A DNA stretch of 64,000 nucleotides from Tetraselmis striata (lineage: Eukaryota; Chlorophyta; Chlorodendrophyceae; Chlorodendrales; Chlorodendraceae). The first letter of the stretch is position 1. The number at the start of each line of letters is the position of its first letter. The notes under the pieces were generated by a model. It was given only the letters and a program-made list of their open reading frames with translations, was not told the origin of the DNA and did no database searches. A program made the position numbers and the translations under genes. Below are positions 21,507-31,619 of this stretch, piece by piece. The DNA lies in the NCBI GenBank assembly GCA_006384855.1, contig VCJN01001768.1:344501-408500 (forward strand), given 5' to 3'.

Positions 21507-23793
21507 CCGTTTATGCATAGCGTGAGGCAGAGAACCTTGGGGAACGGTGGGACTAGAAGTAACGTTGACCTTAAGGTCCGGGGTATGTGCGGCATGCGAC
21601 CCTGTGATGTTGGGATGGCCCGCCCCAGCGCCCGAAACCTCCCCCCCATCCTCATCCCCCCGTCACCCCCTCACACCCGCCACAGCTCCCCTTAAGCCCC
21701 ACCGCGGGCCGTGCCCCCGCGCGCTTACCTGGCCCCTTGCGTGCCGTCCTCCTCGCCCCGCTCCTGCGCCGCCGGGCTGGTATCGGGCGCCACGTGCCCC
21801 TCGTCCATCAGCCGCTGCAGCCACGCCTGCCCATCCTTGCCTGCAACGCCGGCACGCACACCTCAGCCCCCCTGCCACCTTGGATTCGGATGCGTGAAAA
21901 TGAACAACGCACTGTTTCGTTTGGGCCAGGCGGCGGGGCGCACCCAGGGCCTTCTTGAACCAGGCGGGGCCCACGCCATGGCGGGTGCGCGCCACGATGA
22001 CATCAGCCGACACCGGCCGCCGCGCGCGCTGCGCTGCCAGCTCGATGTACGCCTTCAGGCAGCGTCACAAGCGCCACAGCAGCCCTCAGCACAGCACCGC
22101 GGCCATCACAGCAACATGTCCACCAAACAACCTGCTTGGAGGGGCGGGGTGGGGCAGCGGGAGGGGGGGGGGGGGGGAGGGGGGAAGGCGTGCCTTGCGC
22201 TTGTCAACTGCGCCTGCGGGAGCGAGTGACCGGCCTGGGGACTGCCATCTGCGGCGCGGCGGCGGGCTGGGATGCCTGCGTACACAATGCGCAGCCAGAG
22301 TAAGAACATAAGAGAACCAGAGGAGTCCCCGGGGGGGGGGGGGGGGGGGTAGGGGGGGGCGGGGGCGGCGGGAGCCCATTGATTGAGATCGCTCTGGGTG
22401 GCTCGGGAGCAGGCAGGTTGGCAGGGCGCGCGGGGACATGCCCCACCTGGGCTGCCGCTGCGCCTGCCACCCCGTGCGGGCGCCGCCCACAACGCGTGCC
22501 GCCGCTGCCTGCAGCGCCTGCCCCGCCTGCTGCGCGCCGAGCCCGGGCTGGGAGGCGGGGGACGTGGACCGCGGGGTGCTGCGCGCGGGCTTGCGCCGCA
22601 CGGCGCCGGTGTCCACCTTGGGCTTGACGTCGCGGAGGCGGAGGGGGCTGAAGCGCGCCGGGGAGCGGTGCCGGGGCGAGGGGGAGGGCCGCGAGGGGCG
22701 AGGCGCGCTGGCGGGCCTGCGAGTGTGCGTGCGGACGTGGTTCAGTCACAGGAACAGGGTGCGCAAGGGAGACTGGAGGAGTGGAGCTTCCGAGCCGGAG
22801 TGCCGCTCTTGCCCCCCCCCCCCCCCCCCGCTGGGCGGAACTGGGCCGCATTAGAATCCTTGCAGCGCCCCCACGGCGGCCCTGAAGGCAGCGCTACGGA
22901 TACGGACCGGTCTGTAGTCACTAAGCACGTCAGCGAAGCATTCCGCAAGACTGGGCGGAGACCCCGGCAAAAGGGACTCTGCAAGGGATTGCCTTCTGGG
23001 AAACGGCCGTCAAAACCACCCGGCCCAGTGCACAAAAGGCGGGGGGCGCGCTACCAACATCATCGCCATGTCTTCCACCATGACCCAATTCCAATGTACC
23101 ACCAAGGGGGGGGGGGGGGGGGGGGGAGTACCTGGCAGACGACTTTCGCTGGGCTGCATCGCCGCGCAGTCCAGAGTCTGATGGTGGTGTCTGCAACACA
23201 GGCGGCGCCTGCGGCGGTGGCGGCGGCGGCGCGGAGGTGGCTGGGGTGGCCCCTCGGGGCGGTGTGCCTGCGCGGCTGGACGGTCCGCTGAGCGACTCCG
23301 CGACCGCCTCCATCTCCTGGTCGCTGGCCTCCGCCAGCCGAGTCAGCGCGTCCAGCCGGCTGCTGAAGAGCGGCTGTGGCGACGCTGCCGCCGGGGCCGC
23401 CGGTGAGGATGGGGAAAGGGGGGGACATGGCGCAGGCGATGCGCTGCTGATGCTGCCCGCCGCCCCCTGCCCCTCTTGCGTGATGGGAGAGTCCTCGGGC
23501 GATGGCAGAACACGACCGGCCACCAAATCCGCTGCCATCCGGGACATAAACGCCGCAAAGCTCTCCGCCTCCGCGCCGATCTCCCTGTCCTCCTCCCTGT
23601 CCCGCTGCTCCGCACCTCCGGCGTGCGGATGACCCGGCGCACTGGAGCTGCGGGGAACCCAGCGCACGCTGCCTTCACTGCTGGGACCGGCAGGGCTCCC
23701 CGCCTGCTGGTAGTTGCGGTTAGTCACCGTTCTGTCCGGCGCACAGGGGGACGGTTGGGTGGAGGGGGAGAGGTATTGGCAGGGGCGTGGTGT

Positions 23794-23843
<50 letters not shown>

Positions 23844-24044
23844 CAGGTGCGAGGCAGCGGGAAACGCAAAGCCATCTACCCACTGACAGTTCGGCTGCTG
23901 TCAATGTGAAGGGGCAAAGGGGACATGTGGCAATTAGGCAGCCCTGAAGATGTCTATCCGAGTGCTAGGAGAATATGGCTGAAGCGGGTCTGAAGGTCGT
24001 CTGCACGGAAGGGAGGGCCCGGGGGCGCGGCGAAGGCGGGAGGG

Positions 24045-24081
<37 letters not shown>

Positions 24082-25095
24082 CGGCGCACCCGTGCGATGA
24101 GGCGGCTGCCGGGTTGGAGGAGGCGACGCCGGATGCCGCGGCGCCGGCCGTGTTTTGCGACCCGATTCGCACCGAATCGTCCACCTCTATGCTGGTGGAG
24201 TCCAGCGCTCTGGCTAGCCCCAGGCGGTCGCGGGCGTCAAGCTGGGCACAGTCGCTGCTGCGGGTGGCCATCAGGTGGCGAAGGCTGGGCGTGCCGGAGG
24301 GCGGGCCGCGCCGGTCAGGAACCGCGCCGGTAGCGCGAGTACCGACGAGCGTGGTCGACAGAGCCGAGGGAAGGGCGGCTGCCCTCACGCGGGGTGAGGG
24401 GGCGGCCAGGTGCGGCTCCTCCTGGGCCAGCCCTTCCAGGAAGCCGAGCACGTCACAGAGCGGCTCCGCCTCTCCGGCCAGCATGCCGCTCGCCGACGCC
24501 GCGATGCTGCCGCCATCGGCCGGTGCCCAGCCGCGCCTCGCCGCCAACCGCCCCAGCGCCGCCCGCAGATCCTGGAACCCTCCGCCGCCCCCCTCGCCGG
24601 GGCATTCCCCGGCTCTAACCCCAAGCAGGTGGTCGATCGCCTCTTCCAGCGCCCGCCCGTCCGCCAGGTCGGCCGCGCCGTTGACCAGCATCCCGTGCGG
24701 GAGGCCCAGCGAGTTGAGCCAGTATATATGCCGCTGCAGCCGCCCCAGCGGCTGCGGCGTAGCGCAAGCACACGCATCTCAGTTTTTGATTCAGCACGTG
24801 CGCAAAGGAGGACGCTTGGGCGCGCGGGGGGGGGCGGGGGGGGGGGGGGGGGGGGGGGGGGTGGGGGGGTCAATGGGCAGCGTTTGACCGGTACATCGCG
24901 TCTACGAGGGCGCGTGCCTTGCTCTGGCCAGCGGCGTGTAGTAGCGCCATCAGCTTGATGTTCAGGCTCGTCACTCGGAGCTGTGGCCGCCAGCCGAAAC
25001 AGTATTGCGAGAGAGTCCCTGCGCAGCGCGTGCTGTTCTTGCTGGGATAGACAGCAGAGCTCGCCTCCCACCTGGTTTCCGGAACGGGTGCCCTC
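21507..25095 (-). CDS. multi-exon protein with one CH-like domain and long disordered regions
   Basis: A minus-strand gene converging on SRP72. The first exon probably starts MEGTRSGNQ (about 25095). An exon ending near 24885 (LNIKLMALLHAAGQSKARAL) precedes the large exon 24090 to about 24755. That exon encodes IYWLNSLGLPHGMLVNGAAD, LADGRALEEAIDHLLG, LRAALGRLA and GEAEPLCDVLGFLEGL, which follow the helix order of a CH domain. Exon 23132-23703 is Pro/Ser/Ala-rich with two predicted helices (ESFAAFMSRMAADLVAG and LFSSRLDALTRLAEASDQEM). Further pieces are at about 22440-22620, 21965-22040 (VIVARTRHGVGPAWFKKALG) and 21722-21838 (KDGQAWLQRLMDEGHVAP), the last with clear acceptor and GTAAGC donor. 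The final exon is not resolved. Several introns contain G runs on the plus strand. Confidence 0.5.
22845..23065 (-). repeat. copy of a poly(A)-retroposon family (older)
   Basis: Resembles 25329-25600 and the young insertion at 53847-53955: shared words include CCTTGCAGCG, AAGCATTC(C/T)GCAAGACT and CC(G/A)TCAAAA(C/T)(C/A)ACCCGGC. It lies in an intron of the CH-like gene. Divergence suggests it is older than the 53.8-kb copy. Confidence 0.5.
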
Positions 25096-25328
25096 CATGC
25101 GGGCGGCGTGGTTCTTCTCCGAGCCCTGCCCTGGGAAGCAGGTGATGGGCGAAGTTAGTCGGTCAGCGCATTAAAAAAAACTGACGGGTCGCTGAAAACA
25201 CCAGCATCAATTGCTGTTGCAGTGCTGATGGTGTTTTTATTCGCGGTATACCGGTTGGGCCTGTCCCGGTACACGTACCACATGGCGGGGTACCACGCAC
25301 GGGCAAGGCGGTGCGCGGAGACTTGGGA

Positions 25329-25600
25329 ACTCTTTCTTTTTCGCCCCCGGGACAGGACTGGCACCAGTGAAACCCTTGCAGCGTCTCTACGACGGCCGTT
25401 TCGGCAGCAATCCAGTCAGGGAAAGCCCTCGGTAGGCGCGACGCTACGTTTCATAGTCATCAAGCAGATTGCCGAAGCATTCTGCAAGACTAATTAAAGG
25501 CTAGTGACGGAATTTCCAACACTATTTGATCACCGTCTAAAACACTGCCATCAAAATACCCGGCACTGACCACGAAAGGTCCGCCCTACCCGTTAGGGCG
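25329..25600 (-). repeat. copy of a poly(A)-retroposon family
   Basis: Read on the minus strand, this copy ends in an A-rich tail (GCGAAAAAGAAAGAG at 25329-25345) and extends about 270 bp toward 25600. Its 3' 100 bp match the insertion at 53847-53955 almost base for base, which shows that the latter is a 5'-truncated member. Confidence 0.65.
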
Positions 25601-26086
25601 TCGGCCCATTCGAGTAATGCGAGTTGGGGCAAGCCCCATGCAACCCGCGGAGCACAGCATTTCGGGAGTCCGATAGTCGCTACATGTGCAACAAAAAAGG
25701 CAATGTAAGTGAGGGCCCGACGCCATAGCTGGAAAATTTTCTCATTCGCAGTAAAATCTGACCCCTAGTAAAATCCAGGGCGCCGTGAAGGGTGGGGGGA
25801 CCCCGCCCAAAATAAAGGCAGTTAAGTCCTCAGATTTCAAGTTGAGTCTGGTTTTGCCAAAGCGTGGAGGGAAAACGGAGTCAGGAGGGCGGCGCTGCGT
25901 GGAACGCATCGAAAACTGGAAGATGACAGGCTCAGTTGTTATGGCTGCTTTTATGTCTACTCGTGCTGCACCCAAAAAGGGCGCAACGACAGATGCCTAG
26001 TTCCCGTACCACTGAGCAGCACTTGTAGCCGAAAAGCGGTTAGGTCAAGGGAGGAAACCCCATAAACTAGTTTAGATCATTTCAAG

Positions 26087-27356
26087 TTGAGTCTGGTTTT
26101 GCCAGTCATGAGCGAACGGAGAGAGCGGTGGATTGACGGAGAAGGGGTAGCGCCAGGTCATGGAGTAGGCACCGGGAAGGCCACCGCTGCGGAGTTCTGT
26201 TGGACTTGGAAGTGGCGGAGTGGGGCGATGTGGCCGAAGAAGAACCATGCGCCAGGTGAAGGAAGAACGTTGGGGTCGATGTAGTCCAGCACGACGTCGG
26301 AGTTAGTAGCCCAGCCGCCCTGGTAGCGAATGTGGGACAATGGTACTCCGACGGCGTTGGCTGCGGACGCTACTCCCTTGCGAAGGCTGTGTGAGGTCCA
26401 AGAAGTGCCGGCGGGAGGAGCGGCACCGACAAGACGGACGGATGTAGACAACCAGTCCGACATTGTAGCGGCAGTCCAAGGTTTTGACTATTCGCTCGGG
26501 GTGACCGCCCAGAAGTTTGTTTCACCCAAGGCAACAGTAACCAGGGGGGACAGACTGTACGTTGTCGATGAAGTGGTGCAAGAGACGTTCAATTCGGGGT
26601 GCTCTGACACCGGAAGGAGAAGTACGCGCAGATCGTCGGGTCCCCGTCGGCCAGCGCGACCTTTCTCGGAGTACACCTACAGGGTAATGTTGTAATCGTC
26701 GACATGCACATCCCGCACTCGGCAAGAGACGCCGGTAAGTCCTCTGGCAAAGAACATGAAGTTGACAACCGAGGCCACGAGGGCGGCTCGGAAGTCGTGT
26801 TGGTACTCTGGGGTGGGAGCAGACACAATCAGCTCGGCCTTTGTGACGAAGCGGTAAGCTACATCAGCAGGCAGAGGAACTCGCACAGGGCCGGTTTCCA
26901 AGGGGCGCTGCCGCAGCATCAGCCAACGCCTTGCCAAAGTGAGGTGTAGGCTGTCCTGGCGATTGGGTCGAGGTTGTGCAGCTCGAAAAACGTGTTGATC
27001 GCAGACAGGTAGGGTTGCAGTGACTTAGCTCCAATGAGCCCTCGCTCACCAATCCAGGCAACGTACCGAACGACAGTAGCAGTGGTCGCCTCCAGCGGGC
27101 TGATGTTCTCGGAGTCGTGGCAGAACTCCGCAAACTGTGATAGTTTGCCGGCGTAGCTCTTGAGTGTCTGAGCGCTGTGGGAGCTGGAGAGCAGGTCGAG
27201 TGTCCGTTGTCCTAGCACGTCTGAGCCGAAAGCATCATGCAATCGTGATCGCAGTGAAGCAGCCCAGGGAGCGACAGCCTCGGGCTCGTCAATTACGTAA
27301 GTGCGTCGTTTTACCGACAGAGTTCCAGGGGTGCGACTACTGTTTGCAAAGTACAA
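26087..27356 (-). pseudogene. tyrosine recombinase, left copy, frameshifted
   Basis: Homologous along its length to the intact right copy. The N-terminal core-binding part (ending NTFFELHNLDPIA) spans 27356-26919. The following segments lie in different frames: VPLPADVAYRFVTKAELIVS (ending about 26677), KGRAGRRGPDDLRVLLLPVS (26676-26488), and the catalytic C-terminus at 26463-26158, which contains HSLRKG, the GGW that replaces the second catalytic His in many such enzymes, and VLDYIDP with the nucleophilic Tyr. At least two frame breaks make it inactive as it stands. The 5' end overlaps the end of the 27311-28348 ORF by 46 bp in another frame. Confidence 0.7.
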
Positions 27357-28348
27357 AGTGCATTATCAACCAGTGCATCTACAACGGCGTCATCGTTAAT
27401 TGTCACATTAACTTTCAACAATGGCATGGGGTCATCCCAACGAGTCAAAGAAGCAATCTGAGGCAAACTTTGCCTTTGCATACTCCAAAATGATGGATCA
27501 GTCACATCGACAGCATCACACTCATTTATAGACTCAGATGCACGTTCAGCAATACCAACGCTAGAATCCGCAACTTTTGCAGAGTCCACGTTAAAACTCA
27601 CATTTGGACTTGTGACAGTTTTAGGTACAAAGTCATCAGGAAAAGCACAGTTAGCATCAACTAACCAAATGTTAACCCCATACTTTGGCGGTCTAACATC
27701 TTCCTGGACTGTGGCATTTTTATGAGACCACCTGGTGAACAAAGGTGTCTTTGCCGGGTATTGCTGCAATAGTTTCCAATGCTTTGTCAAAGCACTGAAT
27801 CTATCAAATGCAGGCAATACAAACACTCCTACAGTATGTTCTTTAGCCCTACTGCGGCATTGCTCAAAATGCCTCGCAATAGACTCAGTCATATGCCATG
27901 GAGGGTGAATAAACACACGTTCATTCGACAAGTCGCGCGATAATATCGAATCTTGTTCTGAACAGAACGGCAAGTTTCGATGGGTATTCAGACCCTCATT
28001 ATCCGCACAGCCCTCCAGCGTAAACTGGAACATCTCATGCAAGGGATCGAAGACTCTATCGACCAGTCGCCACTCGGCACTGACTGCAGTCTTTCTAGGC
28101 ATACGACGCCTCAGAGCCTTTACGCGACGATGAGTCGAAACTTTCCGAGCACCCGTTACACAGGCTACTGGCAAAGTCGTACCAGACTCGCGTACACTAT
28201 TCGAGTTCTCATCAGTAGGCGACTCAACATAGTCGTTACTACTCTCAGAGATGACGACATCGTCACTCGAACATGTACTCGTCACAGGTATATCGTCATT
28301 CAGACGTGCATTAGACAATAATGCGGATACCTCAGGTGCCAATGACAT
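27311..28348 (-). CDS. retroelement Pol fragment: methyltransferase-like segment and start of a retropepsin-like domain
   Basis: 345 codons from ATG 28348. Residues about 145-215 contain VFIHPPWHMTESIARHFEQC, VGVFVLPAFDRFSALTKHW and YPAKTPLFTRW. This order (an [N/H]PPW motif, then FVLPA and a hydrophobic end) is what I know from a DNA-adenine-methyltransferase-like region in algal Ty3/Gypsy- and DIRS-type polyproteins. Near the C-terminus, KVNVTINDDAVVDALVDNAL looks like the start of a retropepsin, but the catalytic D-[ST]-G reads D-N-A, so activity is unlikely. The frame stops where the recombinase begins. No reverse transcriptase follows, so the junction looks like a deletion or chimera. 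Confidence 0.5.
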   Translation of the reverse strand: MSLAPEVSALLSNARLNDDIPVTSTCSSDDVVISESSNDYVESPTDENSNSVRESGTTLPVACVTGARKVSTHRRVKALRRRMPRKTAVSAEWRLVDRVFDPLHEMFQFTLEGCADNEGLNTHRNLPFCSEQDSILSRDLSNERVFIHPPWHMTESIARHFEQCRSRAKEHTVGVFVLPAFDRFSALTKHWKLLQQYPAKTPLFTRWSHKNATVQEDVRPPKYGVNIWLVDANCAFPDDFVPKTVTSPNVSFNVDSAKVADSSVGIAERASESINECDAVDVTDPSFWSMQRQSLPQIASLTRWDDPMPLLKVNVTINDDAVVDALVDNALCTLQTVVAPLELCR

Positions 28349-28465
28349 ATCGGCAACAGTAACTTCGCAGTCATGTGACTCGACAGTTACTGGACAGCAT
28401 GATGTAACACAAACATCACTTACATCCCTATCTACTGAGCTGTCAGCAGCAGAATAAGGGCACTC

Positions 28466-29025
28466 CTATTTCATCTTAGGGCAGTCTTTCAGAAGGTGAG
28501 CCTCACCACACTTAAAGCATGTTTTAGCAGCCAGATGCTTAGCATACTTCTCAGGCTCATGCAGTTTTGTGCCGAGGCAACTTACCGAGAGAACGGGCGC
28601 CACTAAAAGACCATAGCAAAGGTCGCCGAACAGCGTGTCGACTCGTCGACTCCGTCGTGCTTCTCCTCGGATAGCAAGCGAATGATACGCCGAGGTTCGC
28701 CGCACACTCGACGGTCATCGGCTCGTTGCTTATCTCCTGTCGAGATATCGCCGGTATGTCGACATATTCTTGGCGCGTACTCAGCGGAAGTTGCCGGCAC
28801 TCCATCAGCACGTCCTGCTGTCATCTGTAGTAACAAACTTACCTGCATGCAAACTATAGATGCAAATGCAGGTGCAGATGCTACTATAGATGCAAATGCA
28901 GGTGCAAATGCTACTATAGATGCAGATGCAGGTGCAGATGATACTATAGATGCAGATGCATATGCAAATGCTTCTATAGATGATGCAAGCTTCTCGTTGA
29001 GGATCTTGTACTTGAGCCGAAACAT
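28466..29025 (-). pseudogene. Gag remnant with zinc knuckle
   Basis: The last 25 codons before the stop at 28466 contain TCFKCGEAHLLKDCPKMK, a C-x2-C-x3-H-x4-C knuckle (the canonical spacing before His is four), as expected for the nucleocapsid end of Gag. Upstream the coding signal shifts to another frame (RRIIRLLSEEKHDGVDESTR, near 28640-28690) and then enters a 36-bp tandem repeat. The order gag, then the 27311-28348 ORF, then recombinase on one strand fits a retroelement. Confidence 0.55.
28850..28985. repeat. 36-bp tandem repeat inside the Gag remnant
   Basis: Almost four imperfect units built from ATAGATGCAAATGCAGGTGC-like sequence. Both strands stay open: the plus strand reads a 12-residue Asp/Ala unit (TIDANAGADA), the minus strand a Ser/Ala/Phe unit (SIVASAPAFA). 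Confidence 0.9.
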
Positions 29026-29164
29026 GAACGGCTATACGACGAGCTCCCAGGTCGCAGTCACAGCAGGTCGTTGATCAGCATGTGCAAGTCCGGCAGTAGT
29101 CGTCGACTTCAGTCCCACTGTACCGAGCTGCTCCGGCAGTCCAGTACAGCAGCTACTGGTGCAG

Positions 29165-29608
29165 CTAGGTGCGATATATGACTAGAGCGTGCGACCTTCC
29201 TGGCGTGCTCATTTCAGGCGTGCGCATTTCAGGCGTGCGCATCTCACTGACTATCTTTCTGGATGATAGCTTAGATGCATATAAGAAACATTTCATGCCA
29301 TCTATGATGAGAACGTCAAACAGTTCTAAGTCGTCCTCAGAGACAAGCAGACAAATTTCCTCGCGGAGTTTCCGCACAGCCGTGCCGCGCACAGTAATGT
29401 CAGATGCTGTCGACTTTCCGACTGGTATGAAAAGAGTCGATCTAGCATTTGGCTCAGTCGTTAAGATCACTTGACGTTCGACATAGTGACCTTTACCATA
29501 AAAGACCACTACGGCAGCACAAACCTCAGTAGTCGACAGGTCGACTGAACTTTCCTCGTTGAGCAGTTGCTCTCGGCTTTTGCCAGCAGAATTCATCGAC
29601 TCAGACAT
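29165..29608 (-). CDS. Nudix-like ORF inside the retroelement
   Basis: 147 codons from ATG 29608. Residues 29-63 alternate as beta strands (VCAAVVVFYGKGHYVERQVI, LFIPVG). Residues 64-87 resemble a Nudix box: Gly64, Asp70 in place of the first Glu, then TAVRKLREEICL for the usual AAVREvxEExGL. Two adjacent Glu (83, 84) are kept, but the RE pair is RK, Gly is Cys86, and the spacing is one residue long. Another strand pair follows (LFDVLIIDGMKCFLYASKL). Nudix enzymes hydrolyse nucleoside-diphosphate-linked compounds; catalysis here is doubtful. The C-terminus carries a repeated MRTPEMRTPEMSTP unit. The ORF lies upstream of Gag on the same strand. Confidence 0.4.
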   Translation of the reverse strand: MSESMNSAGKSREQLLNEESSVDLSTTEVCAAVVVFYGKGHYVERQVILTTEPNARSTLFIPVGKSTASDITVRGTAVRKLREEICLLVSEDDLELFDVLIIDGMKCFLYASKLSSRKIVSEMRTPEMRTPEMSTPGRSHALVIYRT

Positions 29609-30194
29609 GTCGAACTGCTCAGTCGAGGTATCGCAGGTTGAGCAGTGGAAGCTAGAATAAGGAGCGCAACAGTCGCTCCGAAACCAGTGCGACAGTCTAG
29701 GGTGCCTCACGCAGGTCAAGCAGACAAGGCTGTCGTAAACACAAAGAAGGCAGCAGAGAGAGAAAGAAACAATGGTTACAACGTTGTCACCACCCGCCGC
29801 TATTTATGCGTATGGCTAGCTCACAGCTAGCGACCACCAAGCGGCACGCGCACTGCTAAGCGCGTCACCGTGGAGAGTCGTGCCTTGAAGTGTCGAACAG
29901 GAGGTCGTCGCTTAGAGACCTCCGCACATGTAGTTGACACATCAGTTTATACACAAGTATACAACTGATGTTACAGAGGCAGGTGCATTATACATATATG
30001 CCCGCTACGGGTACGCACATGCGTATTATCCCGTAACTACTACTGAACAGTGTACCGGTACCAGTAGGACTCATCTCATGATTCATCATCCACCAGTACT
30101 CGTACTGTGGCGCGTGACACACGCGCGCACACATACGATACAGCAGGTACTCGTACATGAATGATGCTACGATCATACAGTACCCGTACAGAGT

Positions 30195-31310
30195 ATGCCA
30201 TTATTGTCACACAGCGCTCAGACACTCAAGAGCTATGCCGGCCGGCTGTCTCAGTTCGCGGAGTTCTGCCACGACTCCGAGAACATCAGCCCGCTGGAGG
30301 CGACTACTGCGACTGTCGTTCGGTACGTTGCCTGGATCGGCGAGCGAGGGCACATCGCCGCTAAGTCACTGCAACCTTACCTGTCTGCGATCAACACGTT
30401 CTTCGAGCTGCACAACCTCGACCCAATCGCCAAGGACAGCCTGCACTTAACTTCAGCAAGGCGTGGGCTGATGCTGCGTCAGCGCCGACTGGACGCTGCC
30501 CATTTGCGTGTCCCTCTACCTGCGGATGTGGCTTACCGCTTCGTCACAAAGGCCGAGCTGATTGTGTCTGCTCCCTACCCAGAGTACCACCACAACTTCC
30601 GGGCCCTCCTGGCCTCGGTTGTCAACTTTATGTTCTTTGCCAGGGGCCTTACTGGCGTGTCCTGTCGAGTGCGAGACGTGCATGTCGACGACTACAACAT
30701 CACCCCGCAAGTGTACCGCGAGAAGGGTCGCGCTGGCCGACGGGGACCCGACGACCTGCGTGTACTTCTCCTTCCGGTGTCCGAGCACCCTCGAGTGGCA
30801 CGTCTCTTGCACCACTTCATCGACAGCGTCCAATCTGTCCCCCTAGTTACTGTTGGCTTGGCTACATCAAACTTCTGGGCTGTCACTGCGGCCGAGCAGT
30901 CAAAACCTTGGACTGCGGCTACAATGTCAAACTGGTTGTATGCAGCCATCAGCCTAGTCAACGCTGCCCCCCCTGCTGACACTTCCTGGACTTCACACAG
31001 TCTTCGCAAGGGCGCAGCTTCTGCAGCAAACGCCATCGGAGTGCCATTGTCCCACATTCGCTACCAAGGCGGTTGGGCCACTAACTATGACGTCGTTCTG
31101 GACTACATCGACCCCAACGTTCTTCCTTCACCTGGCTCATGGTTCTTCTTTGGACACATCGCCCCCTCCGCCACTTCCAAGTCCAACAGGACTCCGCAGC
31201 GGTGGCCTTCCCAGTGCCTCCTTCATGACTTGGCGCTACCCCTTCTCCGTCAATCCACCGCTCTCTCCGTTCGCTCAAGACTGGCAAAACCAGACTCAAC
31301 TTTGAAATGA
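30195..31310 (+). CDS. tyrosine recombinase, right copy (open frame)
   Basis: 371 codons from ATG 30195. Residues 5-75 match the core-binding domain of the left copy (SHSAQTLKSYAGRLSQFAEF onward). The catalytic domain includes FFARGLTGVSCRVRDVHVDD, SWTSHSLRKGAASAANAIG with the HxxR pair, GGW, and VVLDYIDPNVLP with the Tyr nucleophile. Compared with the left copy it lacks about 45 N-terminal residues (homology begins near 30210), so it is probably a 5'-truncated copy despite being open. Its 3' flank matches the left copy in inverse. Confidence 0.75.
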   Translation: MPLLSHSAQTLKSYAGRLSQFAEFCHDSENISPLEATTATVVRYVAWIGERGHIAAKSLQPYLSAINTFFELHNLDPIAKDSLHLTSARRGLMLRQRRLDAAHLRVPLPADVAYRFVTKAELIVSAPYPEYHHNFRALLASVVNFMFFARGLTGVSCRVRDVHVDDYNITPQVYREKGRAGRRGPDDLRVLLLPVSEHPRVARLLHHFIDSVQSVPLVTVGLATSNFWAVTAAEQSKPWTAATMSNWLYAAISLVNAAPPADTSWTSHSLRKGAASAANAIGVPLSHIRYQGGWATNYDVVLDYIDPNVLPSPGSWFFFGHIAPSATSKSNRTPQRWPSQCLLHDLALPLLRQSTALSVRSRLAKPDSTLK

Positions 31311-31619
31311 TCTAAACTAGTTTATGGGGTTTCCCTCCTTGACCTAACCGCTTTTTAGCTACAAGTGCTGCTCAGTGGTACGGGAACTAGGCATCTGTTG
31401 TTCCGCCCTTTTTGGGTGCAGCACGAGTAGACATAAAAGCAGCCAGAACAGCTGAGCCTGCCATCTTCCAGTTTTCGCTGCGTTCCACGCAACGCCCCCC
31501 CTGACTCCGGGTTCCCTCCACGCTTTCGCTAAACCATCCTGCCAATTTCGGCTCTATCTTGACCGTGTAAAACAGCCTGCGCGACCTTTTTGGCAAAACC
31601 AGACTCAACTTTGAAACAA

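Larger units (their letters stand above)
25785..31616. mobile_element. compound tyrosine-recombinase retroelement (DIRS/Kangaroo-like) with inverted ends
   Basis: Two copies of a tyrosine-recombinase gene and its 3' terminal region lie in inverted orientation (left copy minus, about 27356-25785; right copy plus, 30195-31616). They flank a core with gag, methyltransferase-like and protease remnants plus a Nudix-like ORF. A 25-base terminal motif occurs twice in each arm: 25835-25860 and 26080-26104 on the left, 31282-31307 and 31591-31616 inverted on the right. Short repeats at both ends of the terminal block recall the split direct repeats of tyrosine-recombinase retrotransposons. I see no reverse transcriptase or RNase H, so the assembly is non-autonomous or rearranged. 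Confidence 0.6.
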
